Counted from the stretch's first letter, positions 44,588-53,915 are shown. The stretch is DNA of 64,000 bases from Yokenella regensburgei ATCC 49455 (GCF_000735455.1 NZ_JMPS01000073.1:1-64000); one strand, 5' to 3'. Translations and numbers: made by a program. Notes: generated by a model from the letters alone, not told the origin.

Positions 44588-45664
44588 TCAGAAATGGATG
44601 GATCCGTTGTCGGCGAAGTATTGCGGGTGACCGGCGGCGTATTCGAGCTCGCCGCTCCTGCAATCTATCGCGATGGTCAACAGCGTTTCCCAGCGTTCCG
44701 TATCGGGTAAAGACATATCCGGAATGAAGCAAATGGGCGCTTCACTTCCCGCCATGCCGCACATGGCGGCGGCTCTCTGCCGCGCAGGACGGTTCTCCAT
44801 GCTGTGCTGCGTCGCCCGCACATGCGCCAGTCGCTCATAGGTGGTCGAGACATCCGGCGTCCGCTCGCCGGGTTCCAGCTCCGGGGCCAGGAAATGGTTG
44901 GTATGCAGCAGCCAGCTGTTCTGATTCGGTGGCACCACCGCCACGCGTGCCGGGCACATTTCAATGCTGGCGGCCCGCAGCGGTGCATCTTCGGCCGAAA
45001 ACACGCTCAGCACCGTCGAGGCGCTGACGGCCGCGCTTCTGGCGATGTCGATGGCCTGCTGCACGCTGCTGGCCTCTTCGAGAATACGCCGGGCGATAGC
45101 ATGCACCGGCACCCCGCCGCTGCCGTTGTCGCTTTCGTGATGCAGAATGTTGAAATGCAGGCCAATTCCGGCGCTATTCACGCCAATTTTCCCCAGGATG
45201 CCAAACTCGGTGAACAGTTTTACGTTAAATCCCGTGCGGGCGATAAACTGCAGCATCAGGCCGTGTGGCGTCAGGCTGTCGTGCCAGTCCCAGGTCTGAA
45301 TGGTCTGCGGCGCGGCGCTACCCGCAGGCGCATAGATAGCAGTGGAACACTCGCCCTCCTGAGAGGCCGGCATGATGGCCATAATCTCGGTACGCGCATT
45401 GAGGCTCGCCAGCTGCCAGGTCGGCAACCCGGCACCAGCGGCAGTGGCAATCACTTCGCTTGCCAGGTGCGGACACCAGGCTTCAAGCGCCGATAGGCTG
45501 TCTTCCCCGATCCTTCTGACCTCTCTGGTATCGATACCGGTACGGGAGAAGAAATCCAGGTACAGCGCGGTGGTGTGCTGGATCTCCTTCGCCCAGCGCT
45601 CACCGATGGCTTTACCTAACGCATGGGCAGACTGCTGTTCACTTCTGAACTCATAAACTTTCAT
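44588..45664 (-). CDS. C45 Ntn-hydrolase (acyl-CoA:6-APA acyltransferase-like)
   Basis: A 358-residue protein of the C45/isopenicillin N acyltransferase-like family. The predicted self-cleavage site is Glu105-Cys106-Ser107 in EGECSTAIY, where Cys106 would become the N-terminal nucleophile. TIQTWDWHDSLTPHGL and GKIGVNSAGIGLHFNILHHES are further family blocks. Such proteins remove or transfer acyl groups on amides. The ATG at 45664 (ribosome site GGAAG) overlaps the upstream amidohydrolase gene by 14 bp; the earlier frame start lies within that gene. The operon suggests a deacylation pathway for an imported N-acyl compound. Confidence 0.82.
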   Translation of the reverse strand: MKVYEFRSEQQSAHALGKAIGERWAKEIQHTTALYLDFFSRTGIDTREVRRIGEDSLSALEAWCPHLASEVIATAAGAGLPTWQLASLNARTEIMAIMPASQEGECSTAIYAPAGSAAPQTIQTWDWHDSLTPHGLMLQFIARTGFNVKLFTEFGILGKIGVNSAGIGLHFNILHHESDNGSGGVPVHAIARRILEEASSVQQAIDIARSAAVSASTVLSVFSAEDAPLRAASIEMCPARVAVVPPNQNSWLLHTNHFLAPELEPGERTPDVSTTYERLAHVRATQHSMENRPARQRAAAMCGMAGSEAPICFIPDMSLPDTERWETLLTIAIDCRSGELEYAAGHPQYFADNGSIHF

Positions 45665-47411
45665 TTTTTGCTTCCTTATTATGTGGTTGTGGCGCGGTAT
45701 AGACTTCCTGTCCCGCGAAGTAGGTTTTGATGACTTGGGTATCACGTAGGGCTTCGGGTGAAACGGTAAAAATATCGCGATCGAGGATCACCAGGTCCGC
45801 TTGTTTCCCTTTTTCCAGCGAGCCGATTTGCTTATCGAGACGCATCGCTTTGGCGGCATTAATGGTGTACGCCTGGAACAGGTCCATCCGATCCAGCTTT
45901 TCTGCAGGATCCAGCACACCTTCCGGCCCTTTGCGGGTCATCCCCTGATAGATGGCTTTCCACGGGCTTGGCGTGCTGACCGGCCAGTCGCTGGCGCCCG
46001 CAATCACCGCGCCATCGGCAATCATCGAGTGCACCGGGTACTGATTTTCAAAGGCGGTGGTGCTGACATAAGGTTTAAACAAATCGACAGAGTTGGGATC
46101 GGCCGCCGCCCAGAACAGCTGCATCACGGCAATCACCCCCAGCGACTTAAATCGCGGGAAATCTTGTGGGTTGACGGTCTGCATATGGGTAATAGAGTGT
46201 GGGATCTGGCTGTCGCCCGCTTTTCGGGCTTCTTCTATGCCGTCGAGCGACGCGCGTACCGCCCGGTCACCAATCGCGTGAATATGTACCAGCCAGCCGC
46301 GCTTATCCGCCGCCGTCACCAGCTTGCCGAAGGTTGCCGGATCCAGCAGCAGTTCACCGTATTTACCGGTATTACGATACGGCTCCAGCATCGCGGCCGT
46401 TTGCGCCGGGTATTCCGCCACCCCGTCGGCAAACACTTTGATACCCGGAATTGTTAAATTCGGGACATTCAGATAACGCTGGCGGACTTTATCCAGCTCG
46501 TCGAGATCGCGCGGGGTCGCTTTTGATGGGGCGAGCATCAATGCCGCCACGTGAGCGGTCAGTTCGCCTTTTTCCGCCAGCGCCTGATAAATTGGCAAGA
46601 CGCCCACCGACGCGTTGGTGAACTTCACTCCCGGTGCATCGTTAGCAATAGGATCCATCCAGCCGGTGACGCCAAGTCGGTGATATTCACTGAGGGCTTC
46701 CCGGGCACCCTTCAACAGTTTTTGCTGACTGTACGGTGGCAGGCGCTCCATCAGGCTGTACAGCCCGGCATCGGCCAGAAAACCGTTCGGCGTCCCGTCC
46801 TGGTGATGCCCAATGGTGTTGACGGCCTCGCCCTTCAGCGCTTTAACCTGCTCCGCCGTTACGCCATAGCGCTTCAGCAGCGTGTTATTCGCCCAGCCGG
46901 TATGCTGATCCCAGGCGACGAAAATGATGGGGCGGTCTTTCCACTCCCCCTGGTTAAAATGCTTATCAAGCTCATCGAGGTGACTCCAGTACGAAGAAGG
47001 AAAGCCGTTAACCAGCAGAATGTCTCCACGCCGGGCTTTACCGCTTTTATCCCCCTCCCGCATCATGCTTTCCAGCGTAGCAATGCTTACCATCTGGCTG
47101 TCGATATCGGTAGAAAGCAGCTGTAACCCGCCGCGAATGGCATGCGAGTGCGCATCCAGAAGCCCCGGCATCATCACTTTTCCCTGTAAATCCACCACCC
47201 GGGTGCCGGGCTGTTTTAGCCGCAGAATATCCTTATCATCGCCCACGGCGAGGATCTTGCCGTTTTCAATAGCGATGGCTTCCTGCAGGGATTGTTTATC
47301 CTCAGCGGTATAAATTTTGCCACTGTGGAAAATGAGGTCGGCGCTGGAGAGCGCGGGTAAAGATGAGGTCATGCAACATACTGAAAGTACACAAGGAAAG
47401 AGAAAACGCAT
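45651..47411 (-). CDS. YtcJ-like metal-dependent amidohydrolase, probably exported
   Basis: A 586-residue amidohydrolase-3 protein with a probable signal peptide (MRFLFPCVLSVCCMTSSLPALS). Metal-binding MPGLLDAHSHAIRGG is near residue 85, and HIHAIGDRAVRASLDGIE and SITHMQTV supply further His ligands; GASDWPVSTPSPW carries the catalytic Asp. The family includes N-substituted formamide deformylases and many proteins of unknown substrate. It is first in an operon with the C45 protein and an MHS transporter. Confidence 0.86.
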   Translation of the reverse strand: MRFLFPCVLSVCCMTSSLPALSSADLIFHSGKIYTAEDKQSLQEAIAIENGKILAVGDDKDILRLKQPGTRVVDLQGKVMMPGLLDAHSHAIRGGLQLLSTDIDSQMVSIATLESMMREGDKSGKARRGDILLVNGFPSSYWSHLDELDKHFNQGEWKDRPIIFVAWDQHTGWANNTLLKRYGVTAEQVKALKGEAVNTIGHHQDGTPNGFLADAGLYSLMERLPPYSQQKLLKGAREALSEYHRLGVTGWMDPIANDAPGVKFTNASVGVLPIYQALAEKGELTAHVAALMLAPSKATPRDLDELDKVRQRYLNVPNLTIPGIKVFADGVAEYPAQTAAMLEPYRNTGKYGELLLDPATFGKLVTAADKRGWLVHIHAIGDRAVRASLDGIEEARKAGDSQIPHSITHMQTVNPQDFPRFKSLGVIAVMQLFWAAADPNSVDLFKPYVSTTAFENQYPVHSMIADGAVIAGASDWPVSTPSPWKAIYQGMTRKGPEGVLDPAEKLDRMDLFQAYTINAAKAMRLDKQIGSLEKGKQADLVILDRDIFTVSPEALRDTQVIKTYFAGQEVYTAPQPHNKEAKNESL

Positions 47412-47643
47412 GGGCTAGAGTTCCTGGTTGGCGGGAATGCGATTTCCTTAATCTAGCGCATGTTAAAAAAAACACACGGGCGTTCAATTTTTTGATCATT
47501 TAATGTGAGTTTTTTGTGAACGATTTAGTGCGTTGATTTTTAAAGATAAAAAGTGAGGTTTTTTCAGAAGGTTTAGCAGCGGTGAAATATTGGTTCTTTG
47601 ATAGCTTTCACAAATCATCGTGCAAAAAGAAGGGAAAACCGAG

Positions 47644-48465
47644 TTATGACGACATTTGCGCTAGTTTTTCGGCAGCGTTTGTGGCAACGCGCAGGCGCGC
47701 GGTAGCACTCCGCGTTTCACCATCCTCAAGAAACCAGACGGCGGAAAGACCACTCCAGGCGATAATCCACTGCAACAACCGGGAAGGTTCCAGTCGGGCC
47801 TGTTTTGCCACCAGCATGACCTGAGACGCGAGTCTTTCTGCTGAGCCAGACAGCACATCAGAGGGATTACAGAACAGATTAGCGTAGTCAAAACCGCGTT
47901 CGCCAAAGAGCCCTTTGGGGTCGATAGCAAGCCAACCCCGCTCACTAAAATCGAGAATATTGCCGTGGTGAATATCACCGTGCAGTGCGATTTCCTCTTC
48001 CGGGTTTTGCAGGAGCTGTGCCGCGGTGCTCGCACAAAGCGCGAGTATACCGTGCTGGGGTGTCGCCAGTAACGCCTCAAACCAGACGTTTAGCGGAGTG
48101 AGTTCTGGGATTGCGCCAGGTCGACTATGGTGAAGTTGAGCGACCGTCTGGCAGATAATGACACTGGCCTGCGCATCCTGACCTTGTTCAACCATCGTGA
48201 CAAGCGATCTCCCTCCGGTGGCGCGCTCGAGCAGAACCGCATTGTCAGCCAGTCTGAATACGCGTGCCGCGCCGTTGCCCTGCCACCCCTGAAGCAATCG
48301 TGATCCGATTATCTCCTCATCGGTATGCGCCACTTTCAACATCGCCTTCTCCCCGGCATAAATGACCGGTAAGAGCGAACTGGAGCGCGTGGCGATCGCC
48401 GCGCCATCAGTCGTGAGCTGCCAGCATTTCAGATAAGGGGTGAAGTCGAACGGTACCGGAGTCAT
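47644..48465 (-). CDS. Aminoglycoside/hydroxyurea phosphotransferase-like kinase
   Basis: A 273-residue protein-kinase-fold small-molecule kinase of the APH(6)/StrB-like (hydroxyurea resistance) family. The catalytic loop is ALHGDIHHGNILDF, and the Mg-binding region is WLAIDPKGLFGERGFDYANLFCNP. It resembles chromosomal copies widespread in enterics, whose natural substrate is unknown. Sequence alone does not show it confers resistance. Monocistronic. Confidence 0.82.
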   Translation of the reverse strand: MTPVPFDFTPYLKCWQLTTDGAAIATRSSSLLPVIYAGEKAMLKVAHTDEEIIGSRLLQGWQGNGAARVFRLADNAVLLERATGGRSLVTMVEQGQDAQASVIICQTVAQLHHSRPGAIPELTPLNVWFEALLATPQHGILALCASTAAQLLQNPEEEIALHGDIHHGNILDFSERGWLAIDPKGLFGERGFDYANLFCNPSDVLSGSAERLASQVMLVAKQARLEPSRLLQWIIAWSGLSAVWFLEDGETRSATARLRVATNAAEKLAQMSS

Positions 48466-48552
48466 TCTGAGATAATACCATGATGTGCCCTGCTTTTTGA
48501 CTTTCCCCCATGCGCCACTAACAATTATTCAGGTACGTCTACTGAGGTAATA

Positions 48553-49035
48553 ATGATGAGTATCATGCTGGATCCAGAAACCGATCTGAAACTTGAGTGT
48601 ATTGTCGATGTGCCGCGCCAGCTGGTGTGGGAGTGCTGGACAACGCCGGAACATATAAAGCAGTTTTTTGTACCGCTACCGCATCGGGTCAAACATTGCG
48701 AAATCGACCTGCGCGTGGGGGGCCGCTTTAACACTCTGTTTGAGGTCGACGGCAACGAAATGGAAAATAATGGCGTCTGGCTTGAGGTGGTTGACGGTAA
48801 AAAACTCGTGTTTACTGATACCTATACTGAAGGCTGGAAACCGAACCCGGAGCCGTTCATGACGGCAATACTGCTGCTGGAAGATGCGGAAAACGGCACC
48901 ACCCGCTATACCGCCATTGCCCGTCACCGCAGCGCTGAAGCGCGCAAACAGCACGAAGAAATGGGCTTTCACGAAGGCTGGGGAATTGTGGTGAAACAGC
49001 TTGAAGCCTATGCGCACAAATTAATGAAAAAGTGA
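48553..49035 (+). CDS. SRPBCC/AHSA1-domain protein
   Basis: A 160-residue START-like fold protein of the Aha1 C-terminal-like (polyketide cyclase) group. LECIVDVPRQLVWECWTTPEHIKQFFVPLPH begins the domain and MGFHEGWGIVVKQLEAYAHKL ends it, both typical. Usually a lipid- or small-ligand-binding protein of unknown function. Several Met codons at the start (48553, 48556, 48562); TGAGGTAAT suits the first two. It lies 27 bp before tam and may be co-transcribed. Confidence 0.82.
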   Translation: MMSIMLDPETDLKLECIVDVPRQLVWECWTTPEHIKQFFVPLPHRVKHCEIDLRVGGRFNTLFEVDGNEMENNGVWLEVVDGKKLVFTDTYTEGWKPNPEPFMTAILLLEDAENGTTRYTAIARHRSAEARKQHEEMGFHEGWGIVVKQLEAYAHKLMKK

Positions 49036-49062
49036 CATTGTCACTGAAAAAGGGAGTAAAAA

Positions 49063-49818
49063 ATGGCTGACTGGGATCCTTCGCTCTATCTGCAGTTTGC
49101 GCAGGAACGTACCCGTCCGGCAGCAGAGTTGCTGGCACGCGTGGCGAAAACCGAGGTGAATTATGTTGCGGATTTGGGCTGCGGCCCCGGCAACAGTACG
49201 GAACTCCTCCACCGCCGCTGGCCGCATGCCCGCATTACCGGCGTCGACAACTCTCCGGCGATGCTGGAGAAAGCCCGCCATGCTCTGCCAGACTGCGATT
49301 TCGTGGAGTCGGATATTTCAAACTTCGTCCCCGAACAACCTCTTGATGTGCTGTACGCCAATGCTTCGCTGCAGTGGGTAACCGATCACCACGCACTACT
49401 ACCGAAGCTGGTGGCTCATCTGGCGGTGGACGGGGTTCTGGCGATACAAATGCCCGACAACTGGCAGGAGCCGTCGCACACATTGATGCGCGAGGTCGCG
49501 AAAACGCTGGAGCTTGCGGAAAGTGGCAGGCAGGCGTTGCCGGATGTTCTAAGCTACTACGATATTCTGAGCAATGCGGGATGTGAAGTGGATATCTGGC
49601 GGACGACTTATTTCCACCCGATGGCATCACACGAAGCCATCATCGACTGGCTCAGCGCCACCGGCCTTCGCCCTTACCTGCAACATCTCGACGATGCCGG
49701 GCAGCAGGCATTTTTATCACGCTATCTGAAGCGGCTGCAGGAAACCTACCCACGCCAGCAAAACGGCACCGTCCTGCTGGCGTTTCCTCGTCTGTTTATG
49801 GTTGCCAGACGGGTTTAG
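49063..49818 (+). CDS. tam: Trans-aconitate 2-methyltransferase Tam
   Basis: A 251-residue SAM-dependent methyltransferase that methylates trans-aconitate, a damage product that inhibits the citric acid cycle. SAM-binding motif I is [15 protein letters not shown], followed by [14 protein letters not shown], and [14 protein letters not shown] is the family's motif. It matches E. coli Tam (252) closely, and the tam-yneE-uxaB neighbourhood is preserved. Its stop codon overlaps the convergent 34-codon gene by 4 bp. Confidence 0.96.
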   Translation: MADWDPSLYLQFAQERTRPAAELLARVAKTEVNYVADLGCGPGNSTELLHRRWPHARITGVDNSPAMLEKARHALPDCDFVESDISNFVPEQPLDVLYANASLQWVTDHHALLPKLVAHLAVDGVLAIQMPDNWQEPSHTLMREVAKTLELAESGRQALPDVLSYYDILSNAGCEVDIWRTTYFHPMASHEAIIDWLSATGLRPYLQHLDDAGQQAFLSRYLKRLQETYPRQQNGTVLLAFPRLFMVARRV

Positions 49819-49919
49819 GGTAACCAGCGCATCAGGGATAAGTCCCAGGCCGTCGCCACCAGGGAAATGAACAGCACCAGGGTGATGACGGTCTCCACTC
49901 TTTGTTCACGTCTTTCCAT
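49815..49919 (-). CDS. 34-residue single-helix membrane protein
   Basis: A very short gene: it begins [17 protein letters not shown], has one predicted transmembrane helix (about residues 9-25) and ends with a short amphipathic tail (DLSLMRWLP). Positive charges before the helix predict N-in topology. A strong ribosome site (GGAGG) lies nine bases upstream of the ATG at 49919. Its last bases overlap the end of tam in antisense. The start, site and helix all look genuine, but I do not recognise the family. Confidence 0.65.
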   Translation of the reverse strand: MERREQRVETVITLVLFISLVATAWDLSLMRWLP

Positions 49920-50000
49920 CTCGCTCCTCCTTCTGGTTCTCTGTGCCATTAGACCCGGAAAATCTTAACAATAACTTAATCCTGGTCTGAAAGACGCGCA

Positions 50001-50942
50001 TCAGGTCAGTTGGTAGTGTTTGTCCGGCATCATTTTAGCAGGTACCGGCGTCTGGTCGTTCATTTGCAGCAGATCTATCTCAATCGCGTTGCAGATCGAG
50101 TCCAGCGGCAGGTCGTTGTTTTCTGTGCCAAAAGGTTCTTCTAACTCCTCTGCCAGCGCATCCAGTGAAATAAAAGTGTACGAGATAAGCACCGAGACAA
50201 ACGGCGTCATATAGTGCAGATCGCTCACCAGCGCGAACGGCAGCATGATGCAAAACAGGTACACCGTGCGGTGCAGGATAAGCGTGTAAGCAAACGGGAT
50301 CGGCGTGTTGGCAATCCGCTCGCAGCCCGCCAGCACCACTGACATATCGTTCAGACGGTTATTCAGGCTGTGAAACAGAATATCGGAAAGCTGTCCGTTC
50401 GCGCGACGCTCAGCCAGCCAGTTTCCCATCAATAGCAGAATACGGTTTGCCGGTGAATGGGCGGTAACGACCTGAGCCAGATCCTTTTCCGAAAGGTATC
50501 GGGCAAGAATTGCCGACTGCGGTAAGCGTCGTAGGGTAAGGCGCAGACTGTGGGCAAAAGCAATTTGCAGATGAACAAAATCGGCCATTGCCTTCTCTTC
50601 CGGCAGAGTGTTTTTCACCTCGCGTAGCAGCGAGCGGGAGGCAATCATCAGCTGCCCCCAAAGCTGGCGTGCTTCTACATAGCGCGAATAACAGGCGTTA
50701 TTACGAAAACCAAGGAAGATGGCGATCGCGACCCCGAGGATGCTGAACGGCGCGAGGGTGAATTTGATACCCAGGGTAGAAAACCAGGGCAGCATCCAGA
50801 TAACGCTGACAGAGAGTGCGAAGTTAAGTAGCAGCCGGGAGAAGACTTTCGACAGCACAGAGCCGTGCCAGACAAAGATTTGCGACAGCCAGTGCTGATG
50901 CGGGCGAAGAATCATGATCTTTTTCAATAAGGTTGGAGACAT
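50001..50942 (-). CDS. yneE: YneE, bestrophin-family channel protein
   Basis: Inner-membrane protein of 304-313 residues with four main helices, homologous to bacterial bestrophins that form pentameric ion channels. It matches E. coli YneE over its whole length (HQHWLSQIFVWHGSVLSKVFSRLLLNF, GIKFTLAPFSILGVAIAIFLGFRNNACYSRYVEARQLWGQLM, ending MPDKHYQLT). The E. coli protein starts at the Met coded at 50915; nine more codons are open here up to 50942, and neither start has a clear ribosome site. Conserved neighbour of tam. Confidence 0.93.
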   Translation of the reverse strand: MSPTLLKKIMILRPHQHWLSQIFVWHGSVLSKVFSRLLLNFALSVSVIWMLPWFSTLGIKFTLAPFSILGVAIAIFLGFRNNACYSRYVEARQLWGQLMIASRSLLREVKNTLPEEKAMADFVHLQIAFAHSLRLTLRRLPQSAILARYLSEKDLAQVVTAHSPANRILLLMGNWLAERRANGQLSDILFHSLNNRLNDMSVVLAGCERIANTPIPFAYTLILHRTVYLFCIMLPFALVSDLHYMTPFVSVLISYTFISLDALAEELEEPFGTENNDLPLDSICNAIEIDLLQMNDQTPVPAKMMPDKHYQLT

Positions 50943-51053
50943 GTAAATTAAACGTGAATGCGCTCACACTTTCAAGTTACATGACAGAATTTTCCCGCCC
51001 TTCTCCTCTTCTCACTCCTCTCTGAACTGCGAAGCACATCACAATCCAGGAAA

Positions 51054-51081
51054 CAACTTAACAGGTTAACCGGTTAAGTTG
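51054..51081. promoter_or_regulatory. 28-bp near-perfect palindrome, candidate GntR operator
   Basis: A 28-bp stretch symmetric at 26 of 28 positions: arms CAACTTAAC and GTTAAGTTG around a central GGTTAACC. It ends 59 bp before the GntR regulator gene that heads the GH88-PTS operon. UTRA-domain GntR proteins bind symmetric sites of this sort, so autoregulation with the operon is likely. Confidence 0.7.
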
Positions 51082-51140
51082 CGTTGGGCGGTTGATCGTG
51101 CAATCTGGTACGGGTATCGTAAGCCTACGAAATAAAATAA

Positions 51141-51896
51141 ATGCAAACAGAAACTGGCGAAACAATGAAAGCAACGGCACAGTCAACAAAATACCAGGTG
51201 ATAAAGGCAGCTCTGTTAGATGAAATAAGGAACGGTACCTTTAAACCAGGTGAAAAGTTCTACAGTGAATCGGAATTAAAAGAACGTTACTCCGTCAGTT
51301 CCGCCACGGTTATTCGTGCTATTCACGAAATGGTTAATGAAGGTTATCTGATTCGTTATCAGGGCAAAGGCACTTTTGTGTCGAAAGCCAAACGTAATGA
51401 GAGCATTATTTTTTCTGAATCAGATAACGATTTAAAAGGCATGCAGTCTGTTAAAGTTATCGCCTGTGAACTGGAAAACGATCTGAGTATTAAAGAAAAA
51501 CTCGGATTAAATGATGACGAAAGATATTATCGTATTGCCCGGTTGAAGTTTGACAGTAACAAACCTTATGCATTACAGATTTCACATATTCCGGCCCGCT
51601 ATTTCGCCAGTAAATTAACGGTCAAGAATTCGGCACTCAGCTCTATCTATGAGGCCTTTAAGGTTAACAATGGTCTGGATATGTACACCATGCCCTATCG
51701 ACAGACCATCTGCGCCCTGACCGATGCTGCGCCAGAGGTACTGCAGCACCTTGAGCTCGCGGATCATCAGCCCGTTATCATGATGAAGCGCTATACCCAC
51801 GACGAGCAAGGCCAGGTGATTGAATATATTGAGACCTGGAAACGGTTAGAATCATTTTATATTGAAATAAGAACACCAGATAAGGGGGCAGGATGA
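51141..51896 (+). CDS. GntR-family regulator with UTRA domain
   Basis: A 251-residue repressor of the HutC/UTRA class: winged HTH (YQVIKAALLDEIRNGTFKPGEKFYSESELKERYSVSSATVIRAIHEMVNEGYLIRYQGKGTFV) and an effector domain from about residue 95 that in relatives senses amino-sugar phosphates or uronates. It heads the operon and should be relieved by a phosphorylated product of the imported sugar. The start may be 51141 or, eight codons later, 51165. Its stop overlaps the EIIA start by four bases (ATGA). Confidence 0.92.
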   Translation: MQTETGETMKATAQSTKYQVIKAALLDEIRNGTFKPGEKFYSESELKERYSVSSATVIRAIHEMVNEGYLIRYQGKGTFVSKAKRNESIIFSESDNDLKGMQSVKVIACELENDLSIKEKLGLNDDERYYRIARLKFDSNKPYALQISHIPARYFASKLTVKNSALSSIYEAFKVNNGLDMYTMPYRQTICALTDAAPEVLQHLELADHQPVIMMKRYTHDEQGQVIEYIETWKRLESFYIEIRTPDKGAG

Positions 51897-52330
51897 ACCA
51901 ATTATTATTAATCTCTCATGGGGGTTTCGCCAGCGGTGCCAGACAGGCCACAGAATTGATTCTCGGCGCACAGCCTAACCTCCATGTAGTTGAACTGGAT
52001 GGTGAGAAAGGCATAACCGTATTTAAACAGGAACTTCGCGATAAAATTACCGCCCTCAGCACAGCAGAATCAAACATTATTATTCTTTCTGATTTAAAAA
52101 GCGGTTCGCCGTATAACTCCGCAATGGAGATTATTGTCAGCAACAACCTGTGGGATAATATCACCCTGCTCTCTGGGATGAATTTGAACTTAATTCTCGA
52201 AATAGCGATGGCGATTGATGAAAATCATACTCCTGCCTCGCTGAATGAAATAATAGCAACAGCGCGTGATGGTATTTACCATTTACAGCAAGCAGCGCTT
52301 GCCGCGCAAACAGATGACGGAGACGAGTAA
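51893..52330 (+). CDS. PTS mannose-family EIIA component
   Basis: A 145-residue cytoplasmic phosphocarrier domain. The phosphorylated His is His9 in LLISHGGFASG, and the ILSDLKSGSPYNSAME block is typical of the mannose family EIIA. It accepts phosphate from HPr and passes it to EIIB. Translational coupling to the GntR gene (4-bp overlap) and 3 bp to EIIC. Confidence 0.92.
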   Translation: MNQLLLISHGGFASGARQATELILGAQPNLHVVELDGEKGITVFKQELRDKITALSTAESNIIILSDLKSGSPYNSAMEIIVSNNLWDNITLLSGMNLNLILEIAMAIDENHTPASLNEIIATARDGIYHLQQAALAAQTDDGDE

Positions 52331-52333
52331 AAA

Positions 52334-53116
52334 ATGGAGCACATTGCGGTCTGGCAGATAGCGTTACTGACGCTCTATTCAGGGCTGGCGATATATGACG
52401 GCAACAACACGACGCTTGGGCTGGTGAAACCGAGCATGGCGGGCTTCTTTGCCGGGCTGATTATGGGTGACATGACCACCGGCCTTATTGTTGGCGGCAC
52501 CCTGAACCTGCTGGTGCTGGGCGTGGGTAACTTCGGCGGCGCATCGATTCCGGACTACATGACCGGCGCGGTGCTGGGAACCACCTTTGCCATCATCAGC
52601 GGCCAGGGCGCAGCGTTCGGTGCCACCATTGCCGTACCGATTGGGCTCTTAATGGTGCAACTGGATATCCTCGCGCGCTTTACCAACACCTTTATTCATC
52701 ATAAGGCCGATAAGCTGATTGAAGACGGTCAGGTGAAGGCGGCAGCAAGAATGAACCTGCTGGGCCAGGTGCCGATCTCGCTCTCGCGGATGTTGCCGGT
52801 GCTGTTAGCGCTGATCCTCGGGGCAACCTTCGTTAATGACGTCGTGACCTGGATCCCCGCTTCCATCATGAACGGTCTGAAAGTCGCTGGCGGCGTACTG
52901 CCTGCATTGGGTATCGCCATCCTGCTGCGTTATTTACCGATTAAGAAGAACATCTCATTCCTGATTCTGGGCTTCTTTCTGTCGGCCTATCTGAAAGTGC
53001 CGGTGCTGGGTGCCGCACTGCTGGGACTGGCGATTGCGCTTTACGTCTTCAACTCAGAAAAACAGGCAACGCAAACCACCGAGTCCCCGGCAAATGGAGC
53101 AATGGGCGATGAATAA
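52334..53116 (+). CDS. PTS mannose-family EIIC permease
   Basis: A 260-residue membrane permease component of the AgaW/ManY type. GLVKPSMAGFFAGLIMGDMTTGLIVGGTLNLLVLGVGNFGGASIPDYMTG is the family hallmark at the N-terminus. It pairs with EIID to form the sugar channel. It overlaps the EIID start by 8 bp. The subgroup resembles AgaC/AgaW transporters for galactosamine and GAG disaccharides in Gram-positive bacteria. Confidence 0.92.
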   Translation: MEHIAVWQIALLTLYSGLAIYDGNNTTLGLVKPSMAGFFAGLIMGDMTTGLIVGGTLNLLVLGVGNFGGASIPDYMTGAVLGTTFAIISGQGAAFGATIAVPIGLLMVQLDILARFTNTFIHHKADKLIEDGQVKAAARMNLLGQVPISLSRMLPVLLALILGATFVNDVVTWIPASIMNGLKVAGGVLPALGIAILLRYLPIKKNISFLILGFFLSAYLKVPVLGAALLGLAIALYVFNSEKQATQTTESPANGAMGDE

Positions 53117-53888
53117 AGTACTAAAACGCGTGTTCTGGCGCTGGTTCCTGTTCGGCCAGTCCGGCTGGAACTACGAAAAAATGCAGGGTCTTGGCTATCT
53201 GTACAGCATCTACCCGTTCCTTCAGAAGAAATACACCCGGCCTGAAGAGCAGAAGGAGGCGGCTAAGGTACACAGCCAGTTCTTTAACACCAACAACACC
53301 ATGGCGCCTGGGATCCTCGGGGTAAATATCGCCCTGGAAGAGCAGACCGGGCTTGCGGGTAAAGATGCCGTTGCCGGGATCAAAACCGGTCTGATGGGGC
53401 CGCTGGCGGGCATCGGAGATACGTTGTTCTTCGTTATCCCGACCACCATTATCGGTTCCGTTGCGTCATACCTCGCGCTGCAGGGCAACCCGGTGGGGCT
53501 TATCCTCTGGCTGCTGTTCGCTCTGGTTCGCATGTTGTTTATGCGCTTTAGCATCAGTAAAGGGTATCAGGAAGGGGTCAACCTGCTGGGATCTTTGACC
53601 AACAGCCTCAACAAAATTACCCGTGCGGCCAACATTCTCGGACTGACGGTCATCGGGGCGCTTATTCCCTCGGTGGTGAAGGCAAATCTTAACTTCGAGT
53701 TCAGCTACGGCGAAGTGTCGCTCAAGCTGCAGAGCATTGCCGACCAGATTATGCCGGGGCTTATTCCACTGCTGGTTGTGTGGTTCACCTGGTGGCTACT
53801 GGGGCTCAAAAAGATGAACTCAACTCGCGTCATTTTCGTCCTGATTGCTTTAGGTATCGTTGGCTACAACCTGAATATTCTCGGTTAA
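53109..53888 (+). CDS. PTS mannose-family EIID component
   Basis: A 259-residue EIID. It begins LKRVFWRWFLFGQSGWNYEKMQGLGYLYSIYPFLQKKY and holds NTNNTMAPGILGVNIALEEQ and KTGLMGPLAGIGDTLFFVIPTTI, all family signatures; the C-terminus has the helices that anchor it to EIIC. The start at 53109 lies inside the end of EIIC; the longer open frame (from 53010) lies in another gene and is discarded. Confidence 0.92.
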   Translation: MNKVLKRVFWRWFLFGQSGWNYEKMQGLGYLYSIYPFLQKKYTRPEEQKEAAKVHSQFFNTNNTMAPGILGVNIALEEQTGLAGKDAVAGIKTGLMGPLAGIGDTLFFVIPTTIIGSVASYLALQGNPVGLILWLLFALVRMLFMRFSISKGYQEGVNLLGSLTNSLNKITRAANILGLTVIGALIPSVVKANLNFEFSYGEVSLKLQSIADQIMPGLIPLLVVWFTWWLLGLKKMNSTRVIFVLIALGIVGYNLNILG

Positions 53889-53915
53889 GCAACACATTGA
53901 TTTAAGGAAGTTATT

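Noticed and set aside
44804-45496. 230-codon plus-strand frame across the C45 gene
   Set aside because: Antisense shadow of a gene with clear family motifs; no start signal.
47644-48465. Acquired antibiotic-resistance gene
   Set aside because: The kinase is of the APH(6)/hydroxyurea family, but it has no mobile-element context and chromosomal homologues of this kind are common; resistance cannot be claimed.
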